Shown piece after piece: positions 9,092 to 19,055 of a stretch of 64,000 nt of DNA. The notes beneath the pieces were generated by a model. It saw nothing but the letters and a program-made list of their open reading frames with translations. It searched no databases and was not told the DNA's origin. The stretch's first letter is position 1. Every line of letters begins with the position of its first letter. The DNA is from Sulfurivirga caldicuralii. Lineage in GTDB: Bacteria > Pseudomonadota > Gammaproteobacteria > Thiomicrospirales > Thiomicrospiraceae. The stretch spans positions 186,001-250,000 of the forward strand of contig NZ_FSRE01000003.1 of NCBI RefSeq assembly GCF_900141795.1, given 5' to 3'. The translations under genes were made by a program, and so were the position numbers.

Positions 9092-9235
9092 ACCACTTCT
9101 GACTGGTGCTCAAAATGGGGGGAATACATAACGAGCGTCCCAATATGGCCCTGGGCGGCATGCCCCCAAGACAGAAGTTGGCCATTACGGCCGCATAGAC
9201 CACTTCTGACTGGTGCTCAAAATGGGGGGAATACA
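9021..9235. repeat. 107-bp tandem duplication of the IS copy B right end
   Basis: Positions 9021-9128 (end of orfB plus the right inverted repeat) recur at 9128-9235 with no visible difference, period 107. The second unit carries only the last codons of orfB and a second complete right terminus. It cannot encode a transposase by itself. Confidence 0.95.
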
Positions 9236-9279
9236 ATTGGACTGAATGGGTTATTCTCATTCTATTTTTTTCACAGCCA

Positions 9280-9305
9280 ACCAATATCCTCTGCCGACCA
9301 ATATC
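9280..9305 (+). promoter_or_regulatory. Direct repeat ACCAATATC upstream of the Na/Pi cotransporter
   Basis: ACCAATATC occurs at 9280-9288 and 9297-9305, period 17, ending 22 bases before the cotransporter ATG. The position suits a regulator site or a chance duplication. It does not look like a Pho box. Confidence 0.25.
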
Positions 9306-9327
9306 GCCAGTGTGATACGCTAGCGTC

Positions 9328-10977
9328 ATGCTGAATGCCTTATTGACTCTGGCGGGCGGACTGGGACTTTTTCTGCTTGGCCTGCTGCTGATGACAGAGG
9401 GGCTGCGCACCGGCGCAGGCCATACCCTGTCCGCAACGCTGCACCGCGCCACGGAAACACCACTGAAGGCCTTTCTCGCCGGACTTGGGCTGACCGCTCT
9501 GCTACAGTCGTCTTCGGTGGTCACCGTGATGCTGCTGGGGTTTCTGGAAGCCGGCCTGCTCAATCTCTACAAGAGCATCTGGGTGGTGTACGGCAGCAAT
9601 GTGGGCACCACCTTTACCGCCTGGCTGGTGGCGACCATCGGCCTCAAGGTGGATGTCATAGCCGGCGCCCTGCCGCTCGTTGCCCTGGGTACAGCCCTGC
9701 GGCTCTTTTTCGGGCCCGTGCACCGCGGGGGCGCCTGGGGAACAGCGCTCGGGGGGGTTGGGCTGCTGTTTCTCGGCCTGGAGTACATGCAACGCGCCTT
9801 TTCCGGACATATCATCGGCCTCGAGCTGCCCCAGTTTGATGCTCCCGGGATCATCACCACCCTCGCCTACGTTGCCTTTGGCGCTCTCATCACTGCGCTT
9901 ATTCAATCCTCTTCCGCCACCACCGCCATCATTCTGAGTGCACTGGCCGCAGGCTCCATCAGCTGGGAACACGCCGCGCCCATGGCCATTGGCGCCAATA
10001 TCGGCACCACTGTGACCGCCCTATTGGCTGCCATTGGTGCCAGCCCCGTGGCGAGACGCCTGGCCACGGCCCACCTGATTTTCAATGTGATCACGGCCCT
10101 GGCTGCGCTGGCCATCCTGCCGCTGTTCCTGATGGTGGTGCGCTTGCTGACCAAAACGCTGGAAGGGTACGACGACCCGCTGGTGCAACTGGCCGCCTTT
10201 CACACCCTGTTCAATGTGTTCGGCGTCATGCTGCTATGGCCGTGGACCAGCCGCTTGGCGCGCTGGCTGAATCGCCTGTTCAAAAACGAGCAGCTGGACC
10301 GATGGCGGCCGCCCACCCTTTCACTGCCAGCAGAAACACTGCCGGAGGGTCTGATTGCCCTGCTGGATCAGCATACGCGTGCCGCGGGTCACAATGTGCT
10401 TTCACTGGCGCAGGAGATGCTGCAGGAAAATACGACGGCGCGTCAGGATGAATTGGCGGCAGCGCGCAAATACCTCGAACAACTGGAAATGGACATGATC
10501 GAGCTAATTCAGCGTCTGCCCGAAAGCCAGCAGGATATTCGCGCGATCCGCTATATCCACATGCTGCACGAATACTTCCAATTGCTCGGCTGGCTGGCAA
10601 GCTGGCAGCGGGAAACGCTGGCCTATCAGCCCACGCCCTGGCTCAAGCAGGAGATCGAGCGACTGGAACAGTCGGTGCGTGCCTTTCTGCAACTGGTGGA
10701 TCCCACTCAGGCGCTGACGCCACTGGGAGAAGAAGCACTGAACCAGACCTATACGAAGATCAAGCGTGCCTACGAAGCGTTCAAGCAGGGGGTCTATGCA
10801 CGTCTCAGACATCATGAGCTGCAGGTGGAGCAGATGGAAAGCCTGGTCGCCCGAGCCAATTATGCCCGCCTGATTGCGCTGACCGCGCGCAAGGCCTACC
10901 ACTGGATGAATGCAAAGGTTGACGAACTGGCGCCACCGGCAACGGATATGAACGGCGAGGAAAAGGAGAAGCGTTAG
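9328..10977 (+). CDS. Na+/phosphate cotransporter family protein with C-terminal PhoU-like domain
   Basis: Inner-membrane sodium-coupled phosphate carrier of the NptA/YjbB type, 549 residues. Two inverted Na/Pi repeats carry the family QSSS signatures: QSSSVVTVMLLGF near 60 and QSSSATTAIILSAL near 195. About ten membrane segments fill the first 330 residues. From about 350 the protein is soluble and helical (PhoU-like), with heptad-like EQLEMDMIELIQRLP. The role in import or export is not settled for this family. It is the first core gene after the IS-bounded insert. Confidence 0.92.
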   Translation: MLNALLTLAGGLGLFLLGLLLMTEGLRTGAGHTLSATLHRATETPLKAFLAGLGLTALLQSSSVVTVMLLGFLEAGLLNLYKSIWVVYGSNVGTTFTAWLVATIGLKVDVIAGALPLVALGTALRLFFGPVHRGGAWGTALGGVGLLFLGLEYMQRAFSGHIIGLELPQFDAPGIITTLAYVAFGALITALIQSSSATTAIILSALAAGSISWEHAAPMAIGANIGTTVTALLAAIGASPVARRLATAHLIFNVITALAALAILPLFLMVVRLLTKTLEGYDDPLVQLAAFHTLFNVFGVMLLWPWTSRLARWLNRLFKNEQLDRWRPPTLSLPAETLPEGLIALLDQHTRAAGHNVLSLAQEMLQENTTARQDELAAARKYLEQLEMDMIELIQRLPESQQDIRAIRYIHMLHEYFQLLGWLASWQRETLAYQPTPWLKQEIERLEQSVRAFLQLVDPTQALTPLGEEALNQTYTKIKRAYEAFKQGVYARLRHHELQVEQMESLVARANYARLIALTARKAYHWMNAKVDELAPPATDMNGEEKEKR

Positions 10978-10982
10978 GAAAA

Positions 10983-11059
10983 TGGTAGGCGCGACTGGAG
11001 TCGAACCAGCGACCCCCACCATGTCAAGGTGGTGCTCTAACCAGCTGAGCTACGCGCCT
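10983..11059 (-). tRNA. tRNA-Val (GAC)
   Basis: A 77-nt cloverleaf with acceptor AGGCGCG/CGCGCCT, anticodon loop TTGACAT (anticodon GAC), GTTCGACTC T-loop and encoded CCA. It ends five bases after the cotransporter stop on the opposite strand and is followed upstream by tRNA-Leu. Confidence 0.94.
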
Positions 11060-11072
11060 ACAAACCGAGTTT

Positions 11073-11159
11073 TGGTACCAGCGGTCGGACTCGAACCGAC
11101 ACGGGTTTTACCCCAACGGATTTTGAATCCGTCGCGTCTACCAGTTCCGCCACGCTGGC
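11073..11159 (-). tRNA. tRNA-Leu (CAA)
   Basis: An 87-nt class II tRNA with a long variable arm (TGGGGTAAAACCCGT region), anticodon loop TTCAAAA (anticodon CAA), GTTCGAGTC T-loop and encoded CCA. The first acceptor pair is G-T. It probably shares a transcript with tRNA-Val 13 bases away. Confidence 0.93.
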
Positions 11160-11208
11160 CTCGAAAGAGAGGCGCATTGTAGCGACGGAACCGGGGCAAG
11201 TCAAGCCG

Positions 11209-12300
11209 CTATACGTTGAAGCGGAAGTGCATGATGTCGCCATCCTGCACGATATATTCCTTACCTTCCAGACGCATTTTGCCCGCGTCCTTTGCGCCCT
11301 GCTCGCCGCCATACCTGATAAAGTCCTCGTAGGCGATGACTTCGGCGCGAATAAAGCCCTTCTGGAAGTCGGTATGGATGACGCCGGCGGCTTCCGGTGC
11401 GGTTGCACCCTTTTTGACGGTCCAGGCGCGCACCTCCTTCACCCCGGCGGTAAAGTAGGTCTGCAGGCCGAGTAGGTCGTAACCGGCGCGGATCACACGG
11501 TTCAGGCCGGGCTCCTCAAGCCCCAGTTCCTGCAGGAAGTCGAGCTTTTCCTCGTCTTCTAGTTCTGCAATTTCCGACTCGATGGCCGCGCACACCGGTA
11601 CCACAGGAGCGCCTTCCTTCTCGGCCATTTCGCGCACGGCATCAAGATGCGGATTATTTTCGAAGCCGTCCTCGTTCACATTGGCGATGTACATCATCGG
11701 CTTGATGGTGAGCAGGTGCAGGTCGTACAACGCCTTGATCTCATCGTCGCTCAACCCCTGTGCACGGATCAGCGTGCCGGCCTCGAGACCTGCCAGCACC
11801 TTTTCGTACAGTTCCAGCAGCGCCTTGGCTTCCTTGTCGCCGGACTTGGCCTTGCGCTGCACCTTGGCAATGGCCTTTTCCACGGACTCCATGTCCGCCA
11901 GCATCAGTTCGGTATTGATAATCTCAATGTCGGAAAGCGGATCGACACGGCCCGCCACATGCACGATGTCATCGTTTTCAAAGCAGCGCACCACCTGCGC
12001 AATGGCGTCGGTTTCGCGGATGTTGGCGAGGAACTTGTTTCCCAGACCCTCGCCCTTGGAGGCGCCTTCCACCAGTCCGGCGATATCCACAAACTCCATG
12101 GTGGTGTAGAGCGTGCGCTCCGGCTTGACGATTTCGGCGATTTTGTCTGCGCGCGGATCCGGCACCGGCACCACCCCAACATTGGGCTCAATGGTGCAGA
12201 ATGGATAGTTAGCCGATTCGATGCCGGCGTTGGTCAATGCGTTGAACAGAGTGGATTTGCCCACATTAGGCAACCCGACGATACCGCACTTGAATCCCAT
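11209..12300 (-). CDS. ychF: Redox-regulated ATPase/GTPase YchF
   Basis: Obg-family P-loop protein of 363 residues, an ATPase that binds ribosomes and is linked to oxidative-stress control. It starts [19 protein letters not shown] (G1 loop) and has [16 protein letters not shown] (G3 region); NVNED replaces the usual NKxD, as is normal for this ATP-preferring family. A coiled coil lies near 130-190 and the TGS domain at the C-terminus. It follows pth by two bases, the standard gammaproteobacterial order. Confidence 0.97.
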   Translation of the reverse strand: MGFKCGIVGLPNVGKSTLFNALTNAGIESANYPFCTIEPNVGVVPVPDPRADKIAEIVKPERTLYTTMEFVDIAGLVEGASKGEGLGNKFLANIRETDAIAQVVRCFENDDIVHVAGRVDPLSDIEIINTELMLADMESVEKAIAKVQRKAKSGDKEAKALLELYEKVLAGLEAGTLIRAQGLSDDEIKALYDLHLLTIKPMMYIANVNEDGFENNPHLDAVREMAEKEGAPVVPVCAAIESEIAELEDEEKLDFLQELGLEEPGLNRVIRAGYDLLGLQTYFTAGVKEVRAWTVKKGATAPEAAGVIHTDFQKGFIRAEVIAYEDFIRYGGEQGAKDAGKMRLEGKEYIVQDGDIMHFRFNV

Positions 12301-12302
12301 GA

Positions 12303-12890
12303 TCAGTTCCCTGCCTTGAATGCGTGTAGATGATTCATCGCCCGTTCCCAGTCGCCAGAGACGATCTCCGGCAGGTAGCGGGTCGCTTCGTAAATGGCAT
12401 CGTCAATCAGCTGACGCGCCAGCTTGCCAGGCGCCTTGAGCACATAGTCCACCACCTGATTGCGATCGCCCGGATGATCGATGCCAATGCGCAGGCGACC
12501 GAATTCGCGGCTGCCCAGTGCCTTGATGATATCCTTCAGGCCATTGTGCCCGCCATGCCCGCCGCCGCGCTTGAGGCGAACCGTACCCACCGGCAGATCC
12601 AGCTCATCGTGCGCCACCAGAATGGCTTCTGGCGGAATCCTGTAGAACCGTGCCAGCGCCTGCACGCTCTTCCCGCTGCAGTTCATGAAGGTGGACGGCT
12701 TGAGCAGCCACACGTCATTGCCGTCAATGGAGACACGTGCAGCCTCGCCATGAAACTTGGCCTCTGGACGAAACTGCACACCCTGCTGGCGGGCAACTTC
12801 GTCCACAAACCAAAAACCGGCGTTGTGCCGGGTCTCTGCGTATTTCGGGCCGGGGTTTCCCAGCCCGACAATTGCCTTGACCTTGCACAT
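12303..12890 (-). CDS. pth: Peptidyl-tRNA hydrolase
   Basis: Releases tRNA from prematurely dropped peptidyl-tRNA. The 195-residue product shows [20 protein letters not shown] with the catalytic His, FMNCSGKSV, the catalytic Asp in [10 protein letters not shown], and GGHNGLKDI. All the active-site residues of the bacterial Pth family are present. It lies between rplY and ychF on the same strand. Confidence 0.97.
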   Translation of the reverse strand: MCKVKAIVGLGNPGPKYAETRHNAGFWFVDEVARQQGVQFRPEAKFHGEAARVSIDGNDVWLLKPSTFMNCSGKSVQALARFYRIPPEAILVAHDELDLPVGTVRLKRGGGHGGHNGLKDIIKALGSREFGRLRIGIDHPGDRNQVVDYVLKAPGKLARQLIDDAIYEATRYLPEIVSGDWERAMNHLHAFKAGN

Positions 12891-12923
12891 ACGCCGGCTT
12901 CAGCTTGTCGTCCGAAGAGGAAC

Positions 12924-13520
12924 TTACTTCTTGATCTTCGGCTTGGACACCGCTACAACCGCCTGGTCGTATTCAGGCTTGCCGTGCAGCAGTGCTGTCA
13001 GCTCAACGCCTTGGGGCAGTGGGATGTCGGACAGACGCTTGGTGGTACCAGGCATCATGTCGGACACGTCCACCACGATTTCGGCGGGCAGATCCTTCGG
13101 ATAGCAACGGATTTCCACAGAGGAGAGGAAGAAGGTCATGAAACCACCCATCTTCACGCCCGGGGCGCGATCCTGACCAACGAAACGCAGCGGAACGCGC
13201 TTCTTGATCTTACGGTTCTCGTCGATGCGCTGAAAGTCCACGTGGGTGACGCGACCGTTTACCTGATGACGCTGCACCTCCTTCAGAACGGCAGTTTCCT
13301 TGTCACCACCTTCCACTTCAATGGTGATGATGGTGTTGTAAACACGCGGATCTTCGATGGTGTGTTCGATGAAGTTGCTGTCGATGGTGATCAGCACGGC
13401 ATCCTTGTCAGCGCCGTAAATAACGCCAGGAACCTTGCCCTGACGACGAAGGCGGCGGCTCGCACCCTTCCCTTCGTCTGTGCGCTTCTGCACTTTCCAA
13501 ACGGTATCGTATCCAGACAT
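12924..13520 (-). CDS. rplY: 50S ribosomal protein L25/general stress protein Ctc
   Basis: A 5S rRNA-binding ribosomal protein in the long (Ctc/TL5) form of 198 residues. The N-terminal L25 domain includes GKGASRRLRRQGKVPGVIYG. The C-terminal beta domain (LRFVGQDRAPGVKMGGF onwards) distinguishes Ctc from the short E. coli L25. It sits between prs and pth, the conserved position. Confidence 0.95.
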   Translation of the reverse strand: MSGYDTVWKVQKRTDEGKGASRRLRRQGKVPGVIYGADKDAVLITIDSNFIEHTIEDPRVYNTIITIEVEGGDKETAVLKEVQRHQVNGRVTHVDFQRIDENRKIKKRVPLRFVGQDRAPGVKMGGFMTFFLSSVEIRCYPKDLPAEIVVDVSDMMPGTTKRLSDIPLPQGVELTALLHGKPEYDQAVVAVSKPKIKK

Positions 13521-13656
13521 GGTGTCTCTCCTAAAATTGAGTCATGAACCGCTGACTTGACCCGCGACCAGGCCCGACAACGGTCCCCGCAACGGCGGGG
13601 AAGGCGGTATTGTACTGATTTTTTTGGAAAATTCCAGAAAACGAGCACGGAAAGCA

Positions 13657-13683
13657 AAACGCCCGCAGACAAGGCGGGCGTTT
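13657..13683 (-). terminator. Rho-independent terminator behind prs
   Basis: Perfect 10-bp stem AAACGCCCGC / GCGGGCGTTT with a 7-base loop. On the minus strand it follows the prs stop by about 25 bases and is followed by a TTTGCTTT run. It separates prs from rplY. Confidence 0.8.
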
Positions 13684-13707
13684 CCAGACAATCGAGATGC
13701 GCGCGCT

Positions 13708-14673
13708 TCAGCCGCGCCAACCCATCAGCTCGGTGACGGACTCTTCCTGGTTGACGCGGCGAATGGCCTCGCCAAGAATCTGGGAGATGCTGATCTGGCG
13801 AATCTTCTCGCAATTGCGCGCCGGCACATCCAGCGGAATGGTGTCGGTCACCACCAGCTCATCCAATACGGAATGCTTGATGTTTTCCACCGCCGGACCG
13901 GACAGAACAGGGTGGGTCACATAGGCGGAAACCGACTTGGCACCATGCTCCATCAGTGCCGCAGCACCCTTGCACAGGGTGCCGGCCGTATCCACCATGT
14001 CATCAATGATGATGCAGTCACGCCCTTTGATATCGCCGATGATGTTCATCACTTCGGACACGTTCGCCTGCGGACGGCGCTTGTCGATAATGGCCAGATC
14101 CACATCCAGCGCCTTGGCCACGGCACGGGCGCGCAGCACACCGCCCACATCGGGCGAGACAATCACCACGTTTTCCAGCTGCTTGGTCTCGTACATGTCC
14201 TTGATCAGGCGACTGGAACCGTAAATGTTGTCCACGGGAATGTCGAAGAAGCCCTGGATCTGATCGGCGTGCAGGTCCACGGTAATGACCCGGTTGGCGC
14301 CGGCCACGGTAATGAAATCCGCGGCGAGACGTGCCGTAATGGGAACGCGGGCCGAATGGGGGCGGCGATCCTGACGCGCATAGCCGTAATAGGGAATCAC
14401 CGCAGTAATGCGCTTGGCGGAAGCACGGCGTAGCGCATCCATCATGGTGCACAGCTCCATGAGGTTTGCCGCTGGCTGAGGCGGACAGGTGGGCTGCACC
14501 ACATAGACATCGCGCCCGCGCACGGACTCTTCGATTTCCACCATGATTTCGCCGTCGCTGAAGCGGCCAACCTTGGCATTGCCCAGAGGAAGATCAAGAT
14601 AGGATGCGATGCTTTCGGCAAGGGGGATATTCGCGTTGCCGGCGAACACCATGACGGAGGAATTCTTTGCCAT
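13708..14673 (-). CDS. prs: Ribose-phosphate pyrophosphokinase
   Basis: Makes PRPP from ribose 5-phosphate and ATP for nucleotide, His and Trp synthesis. The 321-residue product has the metal/PRPP site [21 protein letters not shown] and the PRPP-binding loop [14 protein letters not shown]. The start fits the family ([12 protein letters not shown], then [12 protein letters not shown]). It follows tRNA-Gln on the same strand, as in Pseudomonas. Confidence 0.97.
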   Translation of the reverse strand: MAKNSSVMVFAGNANIPLAESIASYLDLPLGNAKVGRFSDGEIMVEIEESVRGRDVYVVQPTCPPQPAANLMELCTMMDALRRASAKRITAVIPYYGYARQDRRPHSARVPITARLAADFITVAGANRVITVDLHADQIQGFFDIPVDNIYGSSRLIKDMYETKQLENVVIVSPDVGGVLRARAVAKALDVDLAIIDKRRPQANVSEVMNIIGDIKGRDCIIIDDMVDTAGTLCKGAAALMEHGAKSVSAYVTHPVLSGPAVENIKHSVLDELVVTDTIPLDVPARNCEKIRQISISQILGEAIRRVNQEESVTELMGWRG

Positions 14674-14712
14674 GAAAGGCTGTCTCCTAAGACATGAATG
14701 CTTAGAGGAAAA

Positions 14713-14787
14713 TGGCTGGGCCGGGAGGATTCGAACCTCCGAATGACGGGATCAAAACCCGCTGCCTTACCGCTTGGCGACGGCCCA
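14713..14787 (-). tRNA. tRNA-Gln (TTG)
   Basis: A 75-nt cloverleaf with acceptor TGGGCCG/CGGCCCA, D-arm GCCAAGCGGTAAGGC, anticodon loop TTTTGAT (anticodon TTG), GTTCGAATC T-loop, G discriminator and encoded CCA. It stands directly upstream of prs. Confidence 0.95.
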
Positions 14788-14874
14788 GCAGAGCAATGAG
14801 ACAGGTGCGTATTATGCCGATCGATCACCCAAAATCAAGGGCTGTGAACGGAAAATTTTTCCCTGTACTCAACG

Positions 14875-16584
14875 TCACGGTTTCTGCCGCAAACGCTTTA
14901 CCAGTTTACCCAACATTTCGCTGCCTGCAATCAATTTGTCATATTTGCGCAACAGCTGTTCCACAGCCTGCCGATCGCCGCGCGCCGCTTCCACCTCGAG
15001 CAGGTGCGCCAGCACTTCCTCGTCCGCCTGCAGCGCCAGTGCCCGGCGCAGGTAGTCGGCTGCCTTGTCCAGATCACCGAGGCGATAGTAGAGCCAGCCC
15101 ACCGAATCGAGGATATAGTAGCTGTCCGGCGAGCGTTTCAACGCCTTTTCCAGCAACTGCTTCGCCTCGTCCAGATTGCGGTTCTGCTCCACATAGAAAT
15201 AGCCCAGTGCATTGAGCGCTTCAGGATTGTCCGGCGCCAGCGTCAGCACCTTGCGCAGCAGCGCCTCGTAGCGATCATAAGCCTTGAGATCATAGTAAAG
15301 GGCGCTTAACGTAAGCAGTGTCTGTACATCATCTGCGGCCAGCGTCTCAACCTTGCTGGCCGTCGCCAGGGCACCCGCGCGATCACCCGCGGCCTGATAA
15401 AGCTGTGCCCGGGTCAGCAAAAGCTCGATCTGCTGTGCCAAATCCTTCGGATGAAACTTGTCTAGCAGCGCCAGCGCCTTCTTCAGACCAATGCGCGGGT
15501 AGAGCAGGCGCACCATGCGCAGCTGCGCATCGAACTGATACTTGGGGTGCTGCACCTGAGCGTAATACTTGATGGCCTCATCCACCTTGCCCTGCTTCTC
15601 GTACAGCTGCCCCAGATAATAGGCCGCCGTCTGCGCTGTAATCGGGTTGTCCAGCACCGCCTTGAGATCCTGTTCCGCCTCGGCGTAATCCCCCCTTTCC
15701 AGCCGCAGCAGGCCCAGCGCCAGCCGCGCCACATCCGCGTTTGGTTTCTGCTTCAGCACGGCCAGAAAGCGCGCCTCGGCCTCGCGGAACTGTCCAGTGG
15801 CCACTTCAAGACGGGCATATTCCGCCTGCGTCTGCCAGTCCTCCGGGTGCGCCCTGACATAATCCGCCAGCGCCTCGAGCCCTTCCCTGTGGCGGCCGGC
15901 CGCCAGATAGGTGCGCACCAGCAGCGGATGAACACGTTGCGGCGGCGCATCCAATTCCAGCGCGCGGCGCAGGGCGGCCAGTGACCGATCCCACTGCTGG
16001 CGCGCCGCCAGAATCTGACCGGCAGCCACATGGGCACCCCAGTGCGTGCCATAGCGCTTCAATAGCGCTTCGACGAAAGTTTCGGCGGCCTTGCTGCGAA
16101 TCGCTCCGGCCACACGCTCTCCAGCAAGCAGCAGATCGTCATCCAGGGACTCGGGGGTCACCTGCTGATACTGATCGAACAGATTCAGCGCCTCGGCCAG
16201 ATTGCCCTGACGCAGGGCCAGCAGCCATGCTGCCCGCAGCGGCGTGGGGTTTTTCGGTTCGATGTCGTGCCACAACAGCGAGGCCGCCTCGATCTTTTTC
16301 AGATCGTAGGTCTGCATGGAGAGCGTAAACAGCCACTGCGCCAACTCGGGATCCCGCAGGCGTCGCACCAGCGGCTCGAGCAGCTTGTAGGCACCGTCGT
16401 AATCGCCCCGCTGCGCCAGCAGCTCGGCAACAAGCACCTGATACATGACTTCGGGCGGCAGCGACGACGTCGCCGCTGGGGCTGTGGGGTCAGCCGGCTT
16501 CTGCAGAGCGGTGCCGCTGCACCCGGCAAGCGCCAGCGCGGTAGCGGCGGAGAGAAGAAATTTACGCATCATCATGGCAGGCAT
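14875..16584 (-). CDS. Tetratricopeptide-repeat lipoprotein (hemA-divergent type)
   Basis: A 569-residue protein with a lipoprotein signal (LLSAATALALAGC). It then has many TPR units along its length, for example LLAQRGDYDGAYKLLEPL, LRLERGDYAEAEQDLKAVL and YRLGDLDKAADYLRRALAL. TPR arrays hold protein partners, here probably at the outer membrane. It is divergent from hemA, where Pseudomonas also has a TPR protein, but the expected lolB and ispE downstream are missing. Several in-frame ATGs lie between 16584 and 16569, so the exact start is uncertain. Confidence 0.88.
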   Translation of the reverse strand: MPAMMMRKFLLSAATALALAGCSGTALQKPADPTAPAATSSLPPEVMYQVLVAELLAQRGDYDGAYKLLEPLVRRLRDPELAQWLFTLSMQTYDLKKIEAASLLWHDIEPKNPTPLRAAWLLALRQGNLAEALNLFDQYQQVTPESLDDDLLLAGERVAGAIRSKAAETFVEALLKRYGTHWGAHVAAGQILAARQQWDRSLAALRRALELDAPPQRVHPLLVRTYLAAGRHREGLEALADYVRAHPEDWQTQAEYARLEVATGQFREAEARFLAVLKQKPNADVARLALGLLRLERGDYAEAEQDLKAVLDNPITAQTAAYYLGQLYEKQGKVDEAIKYYAQVQHPKYQFDAQLRMVRLLYPRIGLKKALALLDKFHPKDLAQQIELLLTRAQLYQAAGDRAGALATASKVETLAADDVQTLLTLSALYYDLKAYDRYEALLRKVLTLAPDNPEALNALGYFYVEQNRNLDEAKQLLEKALKRSPDSYYILDSVGWLYYRLGDLDKAADYLRRALALQADEEVLAHLLEVEAARGDRQAVEQLLRKYDKLIAGSEMLGKLVKRLRQKP

Positions 16585-16689
16585 AATACCCTATTTCGTC
16601 CACACGATTCAGCGGGGGCGGCGGCAATCCTCGTGGCAGTGAACGTGTATAATTGTCTGTTTTCAAGCAGATGGGAACCCCAGGGCTCA

Positions 16690-17967
16690 ATGAAGCTATC
16701 CGTCACCGGCCTTAATCACACCACCGCGCCCGTGGACATCCGCGAGCGCGTGGCCTTCGGGCCGGAGGTGATCGTTCCCGCCCTGCAGGCGCTGGCGCAG
16801 CAGCCGCATGTGCGCGAGTGCATGATCCTGTCCACCTGCAACCGCACCGAGCTTTACTGTACCTTTGAGGACGCACCGCACCTCGAGCAGGTGGAAACCT
16901 GGCTGCACAATCACTTTGGCCTGGATGCCGGCACCCTCTCTCCCTATCTGTATCACCACACCGATCAGCAGGCCGTGGAGCACATCATGGCCGTGGCCGC
17001 CGGACTGAACTCGCTGGTGCTGGGCGAGCCGCAGATTCTCGGCCAGCTGAAGGACGCCTATCAGACCGCCAAACAGGCGGGCACGCTGCAGCAGCGGCTC
17101 GAATGGCTCATGCAGCAGGTGTTTGCCACCGCCAAGAAGGTGCGTTCGGAAACCGCCATCGGGGAAAACCCGGTGTCGGTGGCCTTTGCCGCGGTGTCGC
17201 TGGCGCGCCAGTTTTTCGGCGACCTGAGCGAACAGACCGCGCTGCTGATCGGCGCCGGAGAAACCTGCGAGCTGGTGGGACGCCACCTCAGGGAAGCCGG
17301 AATCGGCCACCTCATCGTGGCCAACCGCACCTTTGACAAGGCACACGATCTGGCCCAGCAACTGGGTGGCTTTGCCATCGCTCTCGACGAACTGAAGCAG
17401 CATCTGCCCGATGCCGACCTGCTCATCAGCTCTACCGCCAGCCCCACCCTGCTGGTAGAACGCGACGACCTGGCCCAGGCGCTCAAACAGCGGCGCCATC
17501 GCCCCATCTTCGCCGTGGACATCGCCGTGCCGCGCGACATCGATCCCGCTGCCGGCGATCTGGAAGACCTGTATCTTTATACTGTGGACGATCTGCAATC
17601 CATTATCGAGCACAACCGCAAGGCCCGCGAAGCCGCCGCCGCCGAGGCACACGAGCTGATCCGTCTGCAGGCGGAAAAAGTGATGGCGCGCCTGCGCACC
17701 CAGGCCATGGCCGCGCCGCTCATCCGCGACTTCCGCACGCGCGCCGAGCGCGTCAAAAGCGCGCAGCTTGAAGAAGCACTGGCCCAGCTGCAGGCCGGAC
17801 AGAATCCCGAAGCCGTGCTGACACGGCTGGCCAATCAGCTCACCCACAAGCTGATCCACCACCCCACCGTCTATCTGCGTCAGGCTGGGGAAAGCGGCGA
17901 CGCCCACCGACTGGACATGGCGGCGGAACTGCTGGGGCTGAAACCGCGTAAGGACACCAACGCATGA
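16690..17967 (+). CDS. hemA: Glutamyl-tRNA reductase
   Basis: First step of C5 tetrapyrrole synthesis: reduces glutamyl-tRNA to glutamate-1-semialdehyde. The 425-residue product has the catalytic Cys in [13 protein letters not shown], the NADPH-binding [13 protein letters not shown] segment and the C-terminal dimerisation helix. The frame extends far upstream, but [15 protein letters not shown] at 16690 is the family start. A TATAAT at 16648-16653 lies about 36 bases before it. It overlaps prfA by four bases and heads the hemA-prfA-prmC-moeB operon. Confidence 0.97.
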   Translation: MKLSVTGLNHTTAPVDIRERVAFGPEVIVPALQALAQQPHVRECMILSTCNRTELYCTFEDAPHLEQVETWLHNHFGLDAGTLSPYLYHHTDQQAVEHIMAVAAGLNSLVLGEPQILGQLKDAYQTAKQAGTLQQRLEWLMQQVFATAKKVRSETAIGENPVSVAFAAVSLARQFFGDLSEQTALLIGAGETCELVGRHLREAGIGHLIVANRTFDKAHDLAQQLGGFAIALDELKQHLPDADLLISSTASPTLLVERDDLAQALKQRRHRPIFAVDIAVPRDIDPAAGDLEDLYLYTVDDLQSIIEHNRKAREAAAAEAHELIRLQAEKVMARLRTQAMAAPLIRDFRTRAERVKSAQLEEALAQLQAGQNPEAVLTRLANQLTHKLIHHPTVYLRQAGESGDAHRLDMAAELLGLKPRKDTNA

Positions 17968-19055
17968 TGACACCGTCCATCCGTGCCCGCCTGGAGCAGC
18001 TGCAGGAGCGTCTCGAAGAACTCAACGCCCTGCTCTCGGACCCCGACGTGGTCGCTGACAACAGGCGCTTCATGCAGCTGAGCAAGGAGCACGCACAGCT
18101 CACCCCCATCGTGGAGACCTGGCAGCGCTATCAGCAGCTGCAGCAGAACCTCGAGGAAGCACACGCGCTGGCACAGGACAGCGACCCCGACATGGCCGCG
18201 CTGGCGAAGGAGGAGCTGCCCCAGCTGGAAGCCGAGCTGGCAGAGACCGAACACGCCCTCAACCTGCACCTGCTGCCGAAGGACCCCAACGACACCGCCG
18301 ACGTATTTCTGGAAATCCGCGCCGGCACCGGCGGTGACGAGGCTGCCCTCTTCGCCGGCGACCTGTTCCGCATGTACAGCCGCTACGCCGAACGCAAACG
18401 CTGGCAGGTGGAGATCCTCAACGCTCAGCCGGGTGAACACGGCGGCTACAAGGAAATCATCGCACGCATCAGCGGCGACGACGTCTATTCCCACCTCAAG
18501 TTCGAATCCGGCGCCCACCGGGTGCAACGCGTGCCCGAAACCGAAACCCAGGGGCGCATCCACACCTCCGCCGCCACCGTGGCGGTGATGCCCGAATCGG
18601 ACGACAACGAGGAAATTGAAATCAGCAAGGCAGATGTGCGCGAAGACACCTTCCGTGCCTCCGGCGCCGGCGGTCAGCACGTCAACAAAACCGACTCCGC
18701 CATCCGCCTCACCCACCTGCCCACCGGCGTGGTGGTGGAGTGCCAGGATGAACGCTCCCAGCACAAGAACCGCGCCCGCGCCTGGTCGCTGCTGCGCGCC
18801 CGCCTTGCCGACATGCAGCGCCAGCAGCGCGAAGCGGAGCAGGCAGCCACGCGCAAGTCGCTGGTGGGCAGCGGGGACCGTTCCGAGCGCATCCGCACCT
18901 ACAACTTCCCGCAAGGGCGCGTCACCGATCACCGCATCAACCTGACGCTCTACAAGCTGGACGACATTCTCGAAGGGGATCTGGATCCCGTCATCGAACC
19001 CCTGCGTCAGGAACACCAGGCCGCCCAGCTGGCCGAGCTCAATCGGCCCTCATGA
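17964..19055 (+). CDS. prfA: Peptide chain release factor 1
   Basis: Recognises UAA and UAG and triggers peptide release. The 363-residue product has the catalytic GGQ loop ([13 protein letters not shown]), the preceding [14 protein letters not shown] segment and the N-terminal coiled coil of class I factors. The GGQ glutamine is the target of PrmC, encoded next. Start and stop codons overlap hemA (ATGA) and prmC (ATGA), so translation is probably coupled. Confidence 0.97.
   Translation: MMTPSIRARLEQLQERLEELNALLSDPDVVADNRRFMQLSKEHAQLTPIVETWQRYQQLQQNLEEAHALAQDSDPDMAALAKEELPQLEAELAETEHALNLHLLPKDPNDTADVFLEIRAGTGGDEAALFAGDLFRMYSRYAERKRWQVEILNAQPGEHGGYKEIIARISGDDVYSHLKFESGAHRVQRVPETETQGRIHTSAATVAVMPESDDNEEIEISKADVREDTFRASGAGGQHVNKTDSAIRLTHLPTGVVVECQDERSQHKNRARAWSLLRARLADMQRQQREAEQAATRKSLVGSGDRSERIRTYNFPQGRVTDHRINLTLYKLDDILEGDLDPVIEPLRQEHQAAQLAELNRPS

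Larger units (their letters stand above)
7930..9128 (+). mobile_element. IS3-family insertion sequence (copy B)
   Basis: A 1199-bp element unrelated in detail to copy A. The left end TGTATTCCCCCC matches the inverted right end (reverse complement TGTATTCCCCCCATTTTGAG). Similarity continues inward through ACCAG and GAAGTGG. It encodes orfA and orfB. It begins only eight bases after the DUF262 stop. The right end is duplicated in tandem (see 9021-9235), so a second right terminus lies at 9235. No target duplication was found. Confidence 0.9.

Noticed and set aside
4722-9235. Composite transposon carrying the DUF262 gene
   Set aside because: The two IS elements differ in ends and proteins, so they cannot act as matching arms; independent insertions explain the layout better.
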